Below are positions 8,589 through 17,234 of a DNA stretch of 64,000 nt, one piece after another (position 1 is the first letter of the stretch; each line of letters begins with the position of its first letter). Source of the DNA: Flavivirga algicola (lineage in GTDB: Bacteria; Bacteroidota; Bacteroidia; Flavobacteriales; Flavobacteriaceae). The stretch spans positions 131,170-195,169 of the forward strand of contig NZ_JABBHF010000001.1 of NCBI RefSeq assembly GCF_012910715.1, read 5' to 3'. The notes beneath the pieces are model-generated. The model was not told where the DNA came from. It saw only the letters and a program-made list of their open reading frames with translations, and did not search any database. The position numbers were made by a program, and so were the translations under genes.

Positions 8589-10529
8589 TTAATAGGTAAC
8601 AGTAGGTTTTATAAAAATATGGAGCTTCGATTTTTCTTTTCTTTTTTTTCTTCCACTAAATAGCCATTTAATAACTGGAACTCTAGAAAGCAAAGGCGTA
8701 CCTGTTCCCGAATTCTCATTTTCCAACTCATCTAAACCTCCCAAAAGAATCATCTCATTATTTTTTACACTAATCATCGATTCAAATTTTTGAGTCGATT
8801 TGCCTGGAGGTGCATTCTCTCCTGCCCTTCCTAAAAATGAACTTTTCTCAACTGAAATAGTTAACGTTACATTTTCATCCTTAGAAACAAAAGGTTTAAT
8901 GTTTATACTCAAATTAGCTTCTGTGGATTTCCAGGTACCAGATTGAAGAATATTGTTGTTTACCCCGGAATTAATTAATCGGTTATTTTGTTCAAAATAA
9001 TAATTGGTCTCCCCTATTGAAGATGTGGCTTCATGGCCATTTAATGTAACCAGTTTGGGTGTTGATGATAATTTAATAAGTGAGTTGTTTTCTAAAGCTT
9101 TTAAGTTTAAATAAAATTTTTCGGAAACCTTACCTAGATTTACAATTCCTAAACCGTTAAATGCATCAATCAATCCATTTACCGATGTCGCATTAAGGTT
9201 TACGTCACTTGTTGGAAAAAGAACACCCGATGTTGTTCTTGGTTCATCACTAAGACCTGCTTGCATGCCTGTTTGTATTTCATAGGATTTCTGGTATTGT
9301 GCAATGATAACTTCTATCTGGATGACTGGTACAACCCGATCAATTTCATAGATGTAATCTTTAAATCCCTGAATATGATTTTTTGACCCGGTAACCACAA
9401 AACCATTAAGCTCTACAAACTCCTTTATTTCTAGTGTTTCCGTTACAGCTGCGGGTAGTGTGCTTAAAACAGTCTCAATAGTCCTATTTTCTAGTTGCAC
9501 CAACTCTGTCTTTCTAAGACCTTCGGTTGTATGTTCTCCTATTAAATATAGGTTACCTGATTTTTTATAAGTGTAATTTTCGCCTTTAAAAAGGTGATCC
9601 AATAAATTATCAAACGTAATACCATTGGCCACTAAGGTCGTTATAACACTTTCAGGCGTGTTATACATAAAGAAGTTGATATTCAATTTTTCAGCTGCTT
9701 CTTTAATTATAGATGAGGCATCGGCTTCAAAGGCTTTAATATCTAAAAACCCCTGAGCATTTATTTTAATTTCGAAATCGCCTGTTGCATTCTGATTCGT
9801 AGTCCGGTTATTTTTTGATTGACTAGCTCGACTTCTACTCCTGTTAGATCGTGATGTTGTTGTTTTTTTGGGAAGTTCGGGCTCAACAATATCTTTTTCA
9901 AGAAAATAGTTCTCGTTTTCATCTTTTGTTAAAATCAAACTATTCGATTTGGCCATCATTTTCAAAACTTCATCAATGGGTCTGTTTAAAATATAAGCAG
10001 ATACTTTTTGATCTTTTATATTTGGAGCCAAAACAACATTTTTCTTAGAAGCATCTGTAATGGCTTGCGCAACTCGTGGTAACGAATCGTTTTTTAATCT
10101 CACCGATAAAAATTTATTTTGTTGATTATAAGAAATATCTATTTTTTTTAATGGCGCTATTTTTTTAACAACAACGGCTTCTGGCTTTTTATTAAATATT
10201 AAAATATTGTTTGCCACGTCAACTTCTAGTTGATGTTTCTTAATTAAAAACAAGAAAACATCTTTTATATTAACATCATAAAAATTACTTGTAACCAGTT
10301 GATTTAAATTTGAATCTACACTAACATTTAATTGATGCTCTTCGGCTAAAGTGTTAATAAAATCATACAATGTTAAACCGCTTAAGTCGATTCTAACATT
10401 ATCTTGCAAGCCTTTTTTTGTCTTTGACAGTTCGTCTAATTTTTCAGTAAATGTTTTAATATGTGTTTGTGAAAAACCTATATTAAAAACAATACAAGAT
10501 ATAAAGACTATAATAGTTCTGTATGGCAT
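8589..10529 (-). CDS. gspD: Secretin of a type II secretion / type IV pilus-like system
   Basis: 646 residues. Signal peptide 1-20 (IGFSQ|THIK). An STN/N0-like domain lies at about 40-115 (LSGLTLYDFINTLAEEHQLN), short N-domains at about 130-215 and 250-390, split by a Ser/Arg/Asn-rich linker (about 220-245). The secretin barrel core fills about 400-646, with LVTLNGHEATSSIGETNYY, MILLGGLDELEN and the C-terminal VPVIKWLFSGRKK followed by LHIFIKPTV, the standard secretin end. It forms the outer-membrane pore. It starts 3 bp after the ATPase gene. The length is normal for the family. Confidence 0.9.
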   Translation of the reverse strand: MPYRTIIVFISCIVFNIGFSQTHIKTFTEKLDELSKTKKGLQDNVRIDLSGLTLYDFINTLAEEHQLNVSVDSNLNQLVTSNFYDVNIKDVFLFLIKKHQLEVDVANNILIFNKKPEAVVVKKIAPLKKIDISYNQQNKFLSVRLKNDSLPRVAQAITDASKKNVVLAPNIKDQKVSAYILNRPIDEVLKMMAKSNSLILTKDENENYFLEKDIVEPELPKKTTTSRSNRSRSRASQSKNNRTTNQNATGDFEIKINAQGFLDIKAFEADASSIIKEAAEKLNINFFMYNTPESVITTLVANGITFDNLLDHLFKGENYTYKKSGNLYLIGEHTTEGLRKTELVQLENRTIETVLSTLPAAVTETLEIKEFVELNGFVVTGSKNHIQGFKDYIYEIDRVVPVIQIEVIIAQYQKSYEIQTGMQAGLSDEPRTTSGVLFPTSDVNLNATSVNGLIDAFNGLGIVNLGKVSEKFYLNLKALENNSLIKLSSTPKLVTLNGHEATSSIGETNYYFEQNNRLINSGVNNNILQSGTWKSTEANLSINIKPFVSKDENVTLTISVEKSSFLGRAGENAPPGKSTQKFESMISVKNNEMILLGGLDELENENSGTGTPLLSRVPVIKWLFSGRKKRKEKSKLHIFIKPTVTY

Positions 10530-10532
10530 AAT

Positions 10533-11939
10533 TTAATTGATAAGTATTGGGTATATCTCATCTAACGATGTAAGTCCTTTTGAGAATAGATCAAAAGCTT
10601 TGTCAGAGAGTTTTCTGTTCTTCATAACGCCAGACTGCTCCAATGTGTTTTTCTTTATAGCATCCATGACTTCTCGAGTAATTGGCAGTATTTCATAAAT
10701 AGCCCTTCTCCCCTTATAACCTGTATGGTAGCATTCGTCACAACCTACAGCTATATGGTGTTTCGTTAATTTATGTTTTGGGTTAAAAGATAATGGCAAA
10801 TCGTCATCGTTAAATTCCTGTTCTTTCTTACAGTTTTCGCATAGTGTTCTTATTAATCTTTGTGCTACAGATATATTGATGGTTTCTGCTATTAAAAAAG
10901 AAGGCACGCCCATATCTACCAACCTGGAGATAGTACCTATTGCTGAATTGGTATGAATTGTCGACAACACCAAATGTCCTGTTAAAGAGGCTCTAATAGC
11001 CATTTGGGCTGTTTGCGCATCTCTAATCTCTCCCAACATAATAATATCTGGGTCTTGTCTTAAAAAGGATCGTAATGCAGATGTAAAAGTTAGCCCAATG
11101 TTTTCTTTTAATTGTACTTGGTTTATACCTTTCAAGGTATATTCTATAGGGTCTTCTACCGTTACAATATTTGTATTTATAGTATTTAAATGTTTTAAAG
11201 TACCATATAAAGTAGTTGTTTTACCAGAACCCGTTGGCCCACTAATTAAAATAATACCATTCGTTTTTTTTACAGCTTCCAGATAAAGTGGTAAATCATG
11301 TGTTTCAAAACCTAGTTGATAGATATCCAAATGAGAAGCATCTCTTCCCAATATACGCATGACTACCTTTTCTCCGTGATGCGTAGGTAAGATAGAAACC
11401 CTTACGTCAAAATTATCATATTCAATTCTCCCGTCTTGTGGCAATCTTTTTTCAGTAATATCTAAATTTGATTTGATTTTTATTTGATTAATCAATTCCA
11501 AATAACTCTCCTTTTTTATATTGTTTTTTTCGATTAGTTGACCATCTATTCGCAATCTAACCCTGACATCTTCTTCATAGATTTCTATATGGATATCACT
11601 CGCATTAATATGTTTCGCTTCAAAAATTAGATCTTCTAAAAAATCATTGCCATAGGAAACCATTTTGGGTTGAGAATCATGCCTTCTATAGTAAATGGAA
11701 AGGGCTTTTTTTACCACGGAAGCCTCAACGGTTTCCAAGTTTATCTGTTTATTAAAAAGCAACTTGAGTTCATCTTTAATGCTATACAGCTCTAATTCTT
11801 GTGTTTGGTCTATAAAGAATGTACATTCTGTTTCAGAAATGGATTTTGGAATGATTAAGAAGTGATTTGCCATCTCAGAACTAATGGCTTGCTGTAGGTT
11901 AACAGATAAATTTATATGGTCTATTTTTGCTGCTTCCAT
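10533..11939 (-). CDS. gspE: Secretion ATPase GspE/PilB type
   Basis: 468 residues. Walker A GPTGSGKTTTLYGTL lies at about residue 238, the Asp box and Walker B around DPDIIMLGEIRDAQTAQMA, and a His box at SLTGHLVLSTIHTNSA. A four-cysteine zinc site (LCENCKKEQ and GCDECYHTGYKGR) follows near residue 370-415, as in GspE and PilB. The N-terminal part (about 1-110) is short and lacks a clear MshEN domain. It powers assembly of the pseudopilus at the inner membrane. It overlaps the prepilin peptidase gene by one base. Confidence 0.92.
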   Translation of the reverse strand: MEAAKIDHINLSVNLQQAISSEMANHFLIIPKSISETECTFFIDQTQELELYSIKDELKLLFNKQINLETVEASVVKKALSIYYRRHDSQPKMVSYGNDFLEDLIFEAKHINASDIHIEIYEEDVRVRLRIDGQLIEKNNIKKESYLELINQIKIKSNLDITEKRLPQDGRIEYDNFDVRVSILPTHHGEKVVMRILGRDASHLDIYQLGFETHDLPLYLEAVKKTNGIILISGPTGSGKTTTLYGTLKHLNTINTNIVTVEDPIEYTLKGINQVQLKENIGLTFTSALRSFLRQDPDIIMLGEIRDAQTAQMAIRASLTGHLVLSTIHTNSAIGTISRLVDMGVPSFLIAETINISVAQRLIRTLCENCKKEQEFNDDDLPLSFNPKHKLTKHHIAVGCDECYHTGYKGRRAIYEILPITREVMDAIKKNTLEQSGVMKNRKLSDKAFDLFSKGLTSLDEIYPILIN

Positions 11940-12421
11940 TAAATAGATATATTAATATTAAATACATTTTGTATCACTATATTAATGACAAGGTACAATG
12001 CCAAATAACCTGCTAGTGGAATTGTTTTTATTTTTTTAAAAAGTAAGATAATTGCATATAATAACAATGAAAATAATAAGCCCACTATGAAAAACGGAAT
12101 AAATGTTTCAAGTTTAAAAAGCGGTGTTATAGCTATAAAAAAAACAATATCTCCTAACCCTATAAAACGGTCTATGGGATTAACAAATACTTTTTCTTTT
12201 ATTGAAAAATAAAGTGTAAGTCCCGATATATTAATAAGTAGAAAAACAAAATTGTATATTATATCCATTAACCTTAAATCAATAGAAGTGTAATTAATGA
12301 GTATCGAGAAACAGAAAATCAATACAGGCAAAATAACATGTATAGTTCGTTTTTTTGTATCAAAATACAGCACAAAAAGTAACGTTATTACTAAAAAAAC
12401 ATATCCCAAATCAAGCAACAT
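11939..12421 (-). CDS. Minimal prepilin peptidase (A24 family)
   Basis: 160 residues with five or six membrane segments. The two catalytic aspartates of A24 peptidases can be placed in YFDTKKRTIH (residue about 21) and GLGDIVFFIAI (GxGD, about 89). It lacks the N-terminal methyltransferase half and the cysteine pairs of GspO/PilD, so it is a protease-only form like TadV or archaeal enzymes. It lies between the pseudopilin and ATPase genes with gaps of 1 bp or less and most likely cleaves the four pseudopilins of this operon. Confidence 0.8.
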   Translation of the reverse strand: MLLDLGYVFLVITLLFVLYFDTKKRTIHVILPVLIFCFSILINYTSIDLRLMDIIYNFVFLLINISGLTLYFSIKEKVFVNPIDRFIGLGDIVFFIAITPLFKLETFIPFFIVGLLFSLLLYAIILLFKKIKTIPLAGYLALYLVINIVIQNVFNINISI

Positions 12422-12422
12422 A

Positions 12423-12851
12423 TCAGTCTTTTACAATTTCTCTTAACTTACGATCTTGGTCTATCTCCCAGGTATTGAAAACACCGTCGCCATCAAAATC
12501 CTGCAGCGCTGTTGCTGTTGCTTTAAAACTATTTAATGAAGCCTCTGTAACTTGAATTTTGTATACGGCTTGTCCGCCTTTATCTATGGTTAAAGTTTCC
12601 TCAAATCCTAGCTCATCAAAATCTGCTGTGTATTTAGAATGACGGTAAAAATGACTCTTTTCCAACCCATGAATCATACTCAACATATTCTGAGCTTCGA
12701 TAGATTTAGCACTCGTAACTACAGATGTTTGATTAGGTACGACCAAATAAATTAATATACCTATAATACATAGTACAATCAATATCTCAGACATAGAGTA
12801 TGCCTTTAAATGACCTTTATTTTTCTTTAATTTTAATAGTGACTTTTTCAT
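12423..12851 (-). CDS. gspG: Major pseudopilin, GspG-like
   Basis: 142 residues. A basic leader ends at LKA, with the cut predicted before YSMSEILIVLCIIGILIYL: the conserved Glu is at mature position 5 and the following hydrophobic helix is typical of pilins. Residue -1 is alanine, not the usual glycine. The C-terminus has DFDGDGVFNTWEIDQD, an aspartate-rich loop that resembles the calcium site of GspG. It lies 26 bp after gspF. The length suits a major pseudopilin. Confidence 0.82.
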   Translation of the reverse strand: MKKSLLKLKKNKGHLKAYSMSEILIVLCIIGILIYLVVPNQTSVVTSAKSIEAQNMLSMIHGLEKSHFYRHSKYTADFDELGFEETLTIDKGGQAVYKIQVTEASLNSFKATATALQDFDGDGVFNTWEIDQDRKLREIVKD

Positions 12852-12877
12852 TTTTAAATTTTTGAATTATTTGATAT

Positions 12878-14002
12878 CTAATTTTGAATGACTTTACTTA
12901 AATTAAAAATTGGAGAGTACATTGCAATCATTATAAAACCTACAATACTTCCAATAATAACAATCATTATAGGTTCTAAAATGGTGCCTATCATTTTGGT
13001 AGAATGATCGACATCATCATTATATTGATTTGCTAAACCGTCGTACATAGCATCCAACTCATTAATTTGTTCTCCAATGGCAGTTAACGATATTATTTTA
13101 GGAGTGAAAAAGGAATGCTTTTTTAAACTATTTGCTAAAGTTTCTCCTTTTAATATATCTTTTTTAGTTTGTGACAATGCATTTTTAAGCGGGTAGAACG
13201 TAATCATTTTTTCTACCAATTCTAAAGATGTAATCAATGGTGTTTTAGCAGATAATAAAAGCCCAAATGATTGACAAAATCGCGCTAAGTAAATCTTTCT
13301 AATTAGGCTTCCAAAGTAAGGAGTTTTTAGAAATATATTTGATATTATTCTTTTATAAGCATCATGTTGTTTTAATAGTTTATGTGCTGTAAACACACAT
13401 AAAATAGTCCCTAATAGCACTGAAATTATTATGTTAAAATTATTTGAAATGTTTACAACAAATTGTGTTATCCTAGGTAGTTCTTTTCCAAACTGCTGAA
13501 AAACCGATGCGAACATGGGCACCACAAAGTTTAGCATAAAATACAGTACTCCAAATGTTATAAGCAGTACAAAAACAGGATAGGCTAAAACAGAAATAAC
13601 CTGCCTTTTCATTTTTATTTTTCGCGAAAAGAATTTTTGCAACTGATCAAAAATGGCTGGCAATCGCCTTGTATCTTCTCCTATCTTTATACTATAATAT
13701 TCGTAAGGCGAGAAGTATTTATAATTTTGTATGGCTTGATGCAATGATTTTCCTTTAACTACATCATCATTAATAGTTTTATAAATAGATTTTACAAATT
13801 TAGATTTTTGTTGGCCTGTTAATATTTCCAAGGCTTGGTTAAAATCTACTCCGGACTTTATAAGGGTAGAAAATTCTCTATAAAAATCTTCTTTTTGTTT
13901 ATCCGAAAATCGCTTAAAAACAGGAGATGAAAAGCTAATCTCTCTATTGATCGTATTTGTCTTTTTAACTTTTGGGTTATATGTGCTTATTTCAATTTTC
14001 AC
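12878..14002 (-). CDS. gspF: Platform protein GspF/PilC type
   Basis: 374 residues with two T2SSF domains (about 35-160 and 240-365) and membrane segments at about 145-170, 190-212 and 345-368. Family signatures are FYREFSTLIKSGVDFNQAL, SYALAYPVF-like SVLAYPVFVLLI, and LEPIMIVIIGSIVGFIMIAMY near the end. It is the inner-membrane platform on which the ATPase acts. It lies 46 bp after a minor pseudopilin gene. Confidence 0.9.
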   Translation of the reverse strand: MKIEISTYNPKVKKTNTINREISFSSPVFKRFSDKQKEDFYREFSTLIKSGVDFNQALEILTGQQKSKFVKSIYKTINDDVVKGKSLHQAIQNYKYFSPYEYYSIKIGEDTRRLPAIFDQLQKFFSRKIKMKRQVISVLAYPVFVLLITFGVLYFMLNFVVPMFASVFQQFGKELPRITQFVVNISNNFNIIISVLLGTILCVFTAHKLLKQHDAYKRIISNIFLKTPYFGSLIRKIYLARFCQSFGLLLSAKTPLITSLELVEKMITFYPLKNALSQTKKDILKGETLANSLKKHSFFTPKIISLTAIGEQINELDAMYDGLANQYNDDVDHSTKMIGTILEPIMIVIIGSIVGFIMIAMYSPIFNLSKVIQN

Positions 14003-14048
14003 TTGATAATATTCTTCTTAATGATTAAGTATGTATCCATGAATCATT

Positions 14049-14564
14049 CTATAACGCATTTGGATTGTTGGTAACAGCCGTTTCATTAAAATAGATATTG
14101 TTAATAGTATTAGCCATATGCTTATTTAAATAATAGTTTGTATTAATAGAATCTCCTAAAACCCCAATAGTGATTTGAAGTATTTTATCAAGTGGTTTAG
14201 AATTATCGCTTTGTAAAAACTTATGGTTAAAAACACGAAACTTAAAAGTGTCCGTTTTTATATTATGATGTCTTAAAATAAAACGCTTTGATACTTGATA
14301 GTCTATGTTTGATCCATCATAATTCTTTAATAATAATCGGTTATCATTATAAATAAAATCTTCAGCATTATAAATATCATTTTTAATCGTTGTATTAAAT
14401 AAGTTGTATTGTAAAACACTCATATTTTCGTTTTTAAAAAGTGTCATTTGCCTTTCAATTAAATTAAATACTGTATAGCATAACGTGATAATAATGCCCA
14501 TAAGAACCAAGCTGATCAATGCTTCCAGAATAGTAAAAGCTTTTAAATTTGTATTGCTATTCAT
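14049..14564 (-). CDS. Minor pseudopilin, GspJ-like
   Basis: 171 residues. The leader is short, with the cut predicted in LKA|FTILEALISLVLMGIIITL; Glu is at +5 and Ala at -1. The rest has beta-strand content without a known motif (NDIYNAEDFIYNDNRLLLKNYDG). Length and placement after the GspI-like gene fit GspJ, but the assignment to J rather than H is inference. The start overlaps the GspI-like gene by 8 bp. Confidence 0.7.
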   Translation of the reverse strand: MNSNTNLKAFTILEALISLVLMGIIITLCYTVFNLIERQMTLFKNENMSVLQYNLFNTTIKNDIYNAEDFIYNDNRLLLKNYDGSNIDYQVSKRFILRHHNIKTDTFKFRVFNHKFLQSDNSKPLDKILQITIGVLGDSINTNYYLNKHMANTINNIYFNETAVTNNPNAL

Positions 14565-14907
14565 TAAATGGAATAAGCTTATTGATTTTGTATTTATTAT
14601 GCCCTGTTTTTATGAAAAACGACAGTGAAACCATTTGGTCCTCTTTATTTATAGTTACTTTTTTATTTATAGTATAACCTTTATATTCAAAGGCATTATC
14701 TTCATAATTTTGTTGTTTAATACTTTCTTGTGTTAAAAATTCAACCGTATGCTTAGCCTCATAGTAGTATACTGGTTTGTTTTGACTAATAATGTTTAGG
14801 TAAACCATAAAAACTACCAATACACAAATTGAAATAATAGATATCGCAAATACAGATTCTGTTAATGATGAAGCTTTGAAAACCTTATAATTCTTTAATA
14901 ACTGCAT
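14557..14907 (-). CDS. Minor pseudopilin, GspI-like
   Basis: The open frame could start at 14952, but the ATG at 14907 gives a normal short leader, MQLLKNYKVFKA, before the cut site and SSLTESVFAISIISICVLV, with Glu at +5 and Ala at -1. The product is then 116 residues, a usual GspI size. The first gene of the operon overlaps its start by 23 bp, and it overlaps the next pseudopilin by 8 bp. Confidence 0.68.
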   Translation of the reverse strand: MQLLKNYKVFKASSLTESVFAISIISICVLVVFMVYLNIISQNKPVYYYEAKHTVEFLTQESIKQQNYEDNAFEYKGYTINKKVTINKEDQMVSLSFFIKTGHNKYKINKLIPFNE

Positions 14908-16156
14908 ATTTTTTTTTATTAAATGAGTTATTAAATAGTGGGAGCTCCACAAAATTATCGGGAAGTTTTTCTTTGTTTATACTTCCATTTAAAATGACAT
15001 TCTCATAGTTTGAAGCCTTAGTTTTTAAAAAAAACCTATCTGTATAAATACTTCCAATTATACTACCTTTTAATTGCGTACTCCCATAGCAATAAACATT
15101 TCCAATTACACCAGCGTCTTCATCTATATATAATTTGCGTTCTAAAGAGTTGTTATAAGTATTGCCATCAATAACAACACCTCCAATCAGTGTACTATTT
15201 TTTTTTATTTCTACAGAAGCAATATCTGTATCACTTTTAATATAAATACTGGACGGATACATTAAAGATACATTGTCTTCAACAATCACTTTTTGTGTTG
15301 CTATAATTTGAATATTACCTCTAAAACCTGATGCAATTTTAACCACGGGAGCCATAATAACCACATCGTTTAGTATTGCTGAGCTATCTATTTCTAAATC
15401 GTTAATGGAATGCAAAATAAAATTGCCTTTACATTTAATTTCTTTAAGGGAAGCTATACCATTAAGATCTATAACTTTAGAAAGTTCATCAAACTTATTT
15501 ACAAGTACCTTTTCATTATTAATATCTATGGTACCAAACGACAATTGAGGTAAACCTAAAATATTCAAATCAACTGTTTTATTAATTTTCGGAAGTTTAT
15601 CTTTAGATTTTAACTGCCTGCCTTTTAAAGTTAAAGCATTGCCCTTTTTACCATTAATATAAGCTAGCTCAGAGTGTCCATTGGGTATTTTAATATCTCC
15701 AAAAACTTTTGTTTCACCTGATAATTTTAAAGGTTTATCATAATCAGTAACATACAAAGCCAAATTGTCCACAACATTACTAGTACTGCCCACTAAAGCC
15801 GTTTTGCTAACAGTATCCTTTTTAAATATCGTTTTACAAACAAGGATATCGTAAAACCCCCAATTCTTTTTTTCAATTAAGGAAAGCATATCGTTTTCAA
15901 AAACAGTAATCTCCTTAACATCATTATATGAAACAACGTCACTATTATTCAAAAAATAATTGAATACCGACTCATTTTCGCTAATTAAATCTTCCTGTAA
16001 ATAAAGTCTATCATTCAATATATTTTGATAGTGAGATATTAAAATAAAACAACCACTAAAAACAGAAATAACTGCGCACACGAAAACGGCATTTACTAAA
16101 GAAGAACTCTTTAATAAACACTTGATTTCAAGGTAGTTTTTAAAATTATTTTTCAA
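14885..16156 (-). CDS. Large GspK-like pseudopilin with a beta-helix-like body
   Basis: 423 residues. A leader ends in LKS before SSLVNAVFVCAVISVFSGCF; the usual Glu at +5 is Asn, which in classical systems is typical of GspK, the tip pseudopilin. Residues about 220-400 repeat short turns of valine/isoleucine-rich strands (ILNDVVIMAPVVKIASGF, GNIQIIATQKVIVEDNVS, GSIIGSIYTDRFFLK), as in bactofilin-like or other right-handed beta-helix proteins. GspK normally has an alpha-helical insert, so this body is unusual. It is the first gene of the run, downstream of a candidate promoter at 16299-16330. Confidence 0.6.
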   Translation of the reverse strand: MKNNFKNYLEIKCLLKSSSLVNAVFVCAVISVFSGCFILISHYQNILNDRLYLQEDLISENESVFNYFLNNSDVVSYNDVKEITVFENDMLSLIEKKNWGFYDILVCKTIFKKDTVSKTALVGSTSNVVDNLALYVTDYDKPLKLSGETKVFGDIKIPNGHSELAYINGKKGNALTLKGRQLKSKDKLPKINKTVDLNILGLPQLSFGTIDINNEKVLVNKFDELSKVIDLNGIASLKEIKCKGNFILHSINDLEIDSSAILNDVVIMAPVVKIASGFRGNIQIIATQKVIVEDNVSLMYPSSIYIKSDTDIASVEIKKNSTLIGGVVIDGNTYNNSLERKLYIDEDAGVIGNVYCYGSTQLKGSIIGSIYTDRFFLKTKASNYENVILNGSINKEKLPDNFVELPLFNNSFNKKKYAVIKEL

Positions 16157-16298
16157 TTATTAAGTAATTATATTTTTTAATCCCACTCACATGTATTAAC
16201 ATTTAAAAATAATAGACAGTGCATTAAAACAATTAGGGATTAACCCTTAAAAGAGACAGGCGATTCCTTACTTTAAAAAGATGCCGATATAATGTTTT

Positions 16299-16330
16299 CA
16301 AAAATATATTTAGCTATGCTTATTAACCAA
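16299..16330 (-). promoter_or_regulatory. Candidate promoter of the secretion operon
   Basis: On the minus strand a -7 element TATTTTTG (16299-16306) matches the Bacteroidota TAnnTTTG consensus, with TTGG (16327-16330) about 20 bp upstream as a -33 element. This would give a leader of about 135 nt before the first gene. Confidence 0.45.
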
Positions 16331-16393
16331 TAGCCTTATTCTTTTAATAAAACCAACTAATTAATTGTTCTGGGCAACAGCACTTAAAACATT

Positions 16394-16443
16394 GAAACCA
16401 GCTATTTTCAAAAACTAAGTTTTTAAGTAATTCAGCTGGTTTC
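16394..16443 (-). terminator. Hairpin, possible terminator of the response regulator gene
   Basis: Perfect 10-bp arms GAAACCAGCT (16394-16403) and AGCTGGTTTC (16434-16443) enclose a 30-base loop that contains a second small inverted repeat. Short T runs follow on either strand. On the minus strand it lies after the response regulator gene and before the secretion operon promoter. Confidence 0.45.
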
Positions 16444-16556
16444 GTTTTGTATTGAAAATTAAAATCCTGCTATTATCGTATTTATCTTACTGGTTTTAGA
16501 GAAATGGTAGTTTTAACGAAAATCCGAAACCGAGCTTCAAAGACTGTACTTTGCTA

Positions 16557-17234
16557 TCAAATAAATCCTTTTTCATGAGCCAATTGAAGCAATCCTCTGT
16601 CCCCTTTACCTTCTACATTAAAAACATCTTTTAATATTCGTTTCCTTCTTTCTAGTGCTGCAATTGAAAGTGGCAAAATTTGGGGCAACTCATTCATTTT
16701 AGTCCCATTAGACAATTCATATAAAATCTGCCTATCAATACTATCTATAACAAAATCGTTTGCCGATTGTTTCCGAAATATTTTCATCACGGTTTTACTG
16801 TAATAAGGAGGATCTGCAATTACAGCTTTAATAGTTTCATTTAACACATCTACAGTTAAATCTCCTTTTGTGACAAAAGCTTCTGGGTTGACATTTTTAA
16901 GAATACAAGAAATCATATAACTATCGTCATAACTTGTAGACACGATTATTTTGATGTTTTTAAATTGTTTTCTAATCAATACACCTAAATCTTCTCCACC
17001 TAAAATTTTATTGTCTTTAGATGCTGGCAGTCTTATATCTAAAAAAACAATATCAAAGGGATGGTTTTTAGTTGCCTCATTAATTTTTGAAATGGCTGCA
17101 TCGCAACTATGCGCAACATCAATGCTAAATTTAAAGGCCCTATTTAATTTTGTTGTTGTTTGTAAGGCTACTTTGTAAACATTTGTAATTAGTGGGTGAT
17201 CATCAATTAGTAAAACTCTGTAAGGACTGTTCAT
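16557..17234 (-). CDS. Response regulator with LuxR-like output domain
   Basis: 225 residues. The receiver domain (about 1-130) has the acidic pair in VLLIDDHP, the phospho-acceptor in DIVFLDIRLP and the later Lys in FVTKGD. The last 65 residues form a helix-turn-helix-like output (DRQILYELSNGTKMNELPQ, LPLSIAALERRKRILKDVF) that is divergent from standard LuxR domains. No histidine kinase lies nearby. It is upstream of the secretion operon on the same strand, 400 bp away, so it may control it (inference). Confidence 0.8.
   Translation of the reverse strand: MNSPYRVLLIDDHPLITNVYKVALQTTTKLNRAFKFSIDVAHSCDAAISKINEATKNHPFDIVFLDIRLPASKDNKILGGEDLGVLIRKQFKNIKIIVSTSYDDSYMISCILKNVNPEAFVTKGDLTVDVLNETIKAVIADPPYYSKTVMKIFRKQSANDFVIDSIDRQILYELSNGTKMNELPQILPLSIAALERRKRILKDVFNVEGKGDRGLLQLAHEKGFI

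Larger units (their letters stand above)
16157..16556. other. Intergenic region between response regulator and secretion operon
   Basis: About 400 bp without a gene. It contains the candidate promoter at 16299-16330 and a hairpin at 16394-16443. I see nothing else that I can support. Confidence 0.6.

Noticed and set aside
16496-16552. Minus-strand frame ending in KVQSLKLGFGFSLKLPFL and a stop, similar to the C-terminus of an outer-membrane barrel
   Set aside because: Only about 19 codons, overlapped upstream by the response regulator in another frame, and no body of a barrel protein; could be a remnant or chance.
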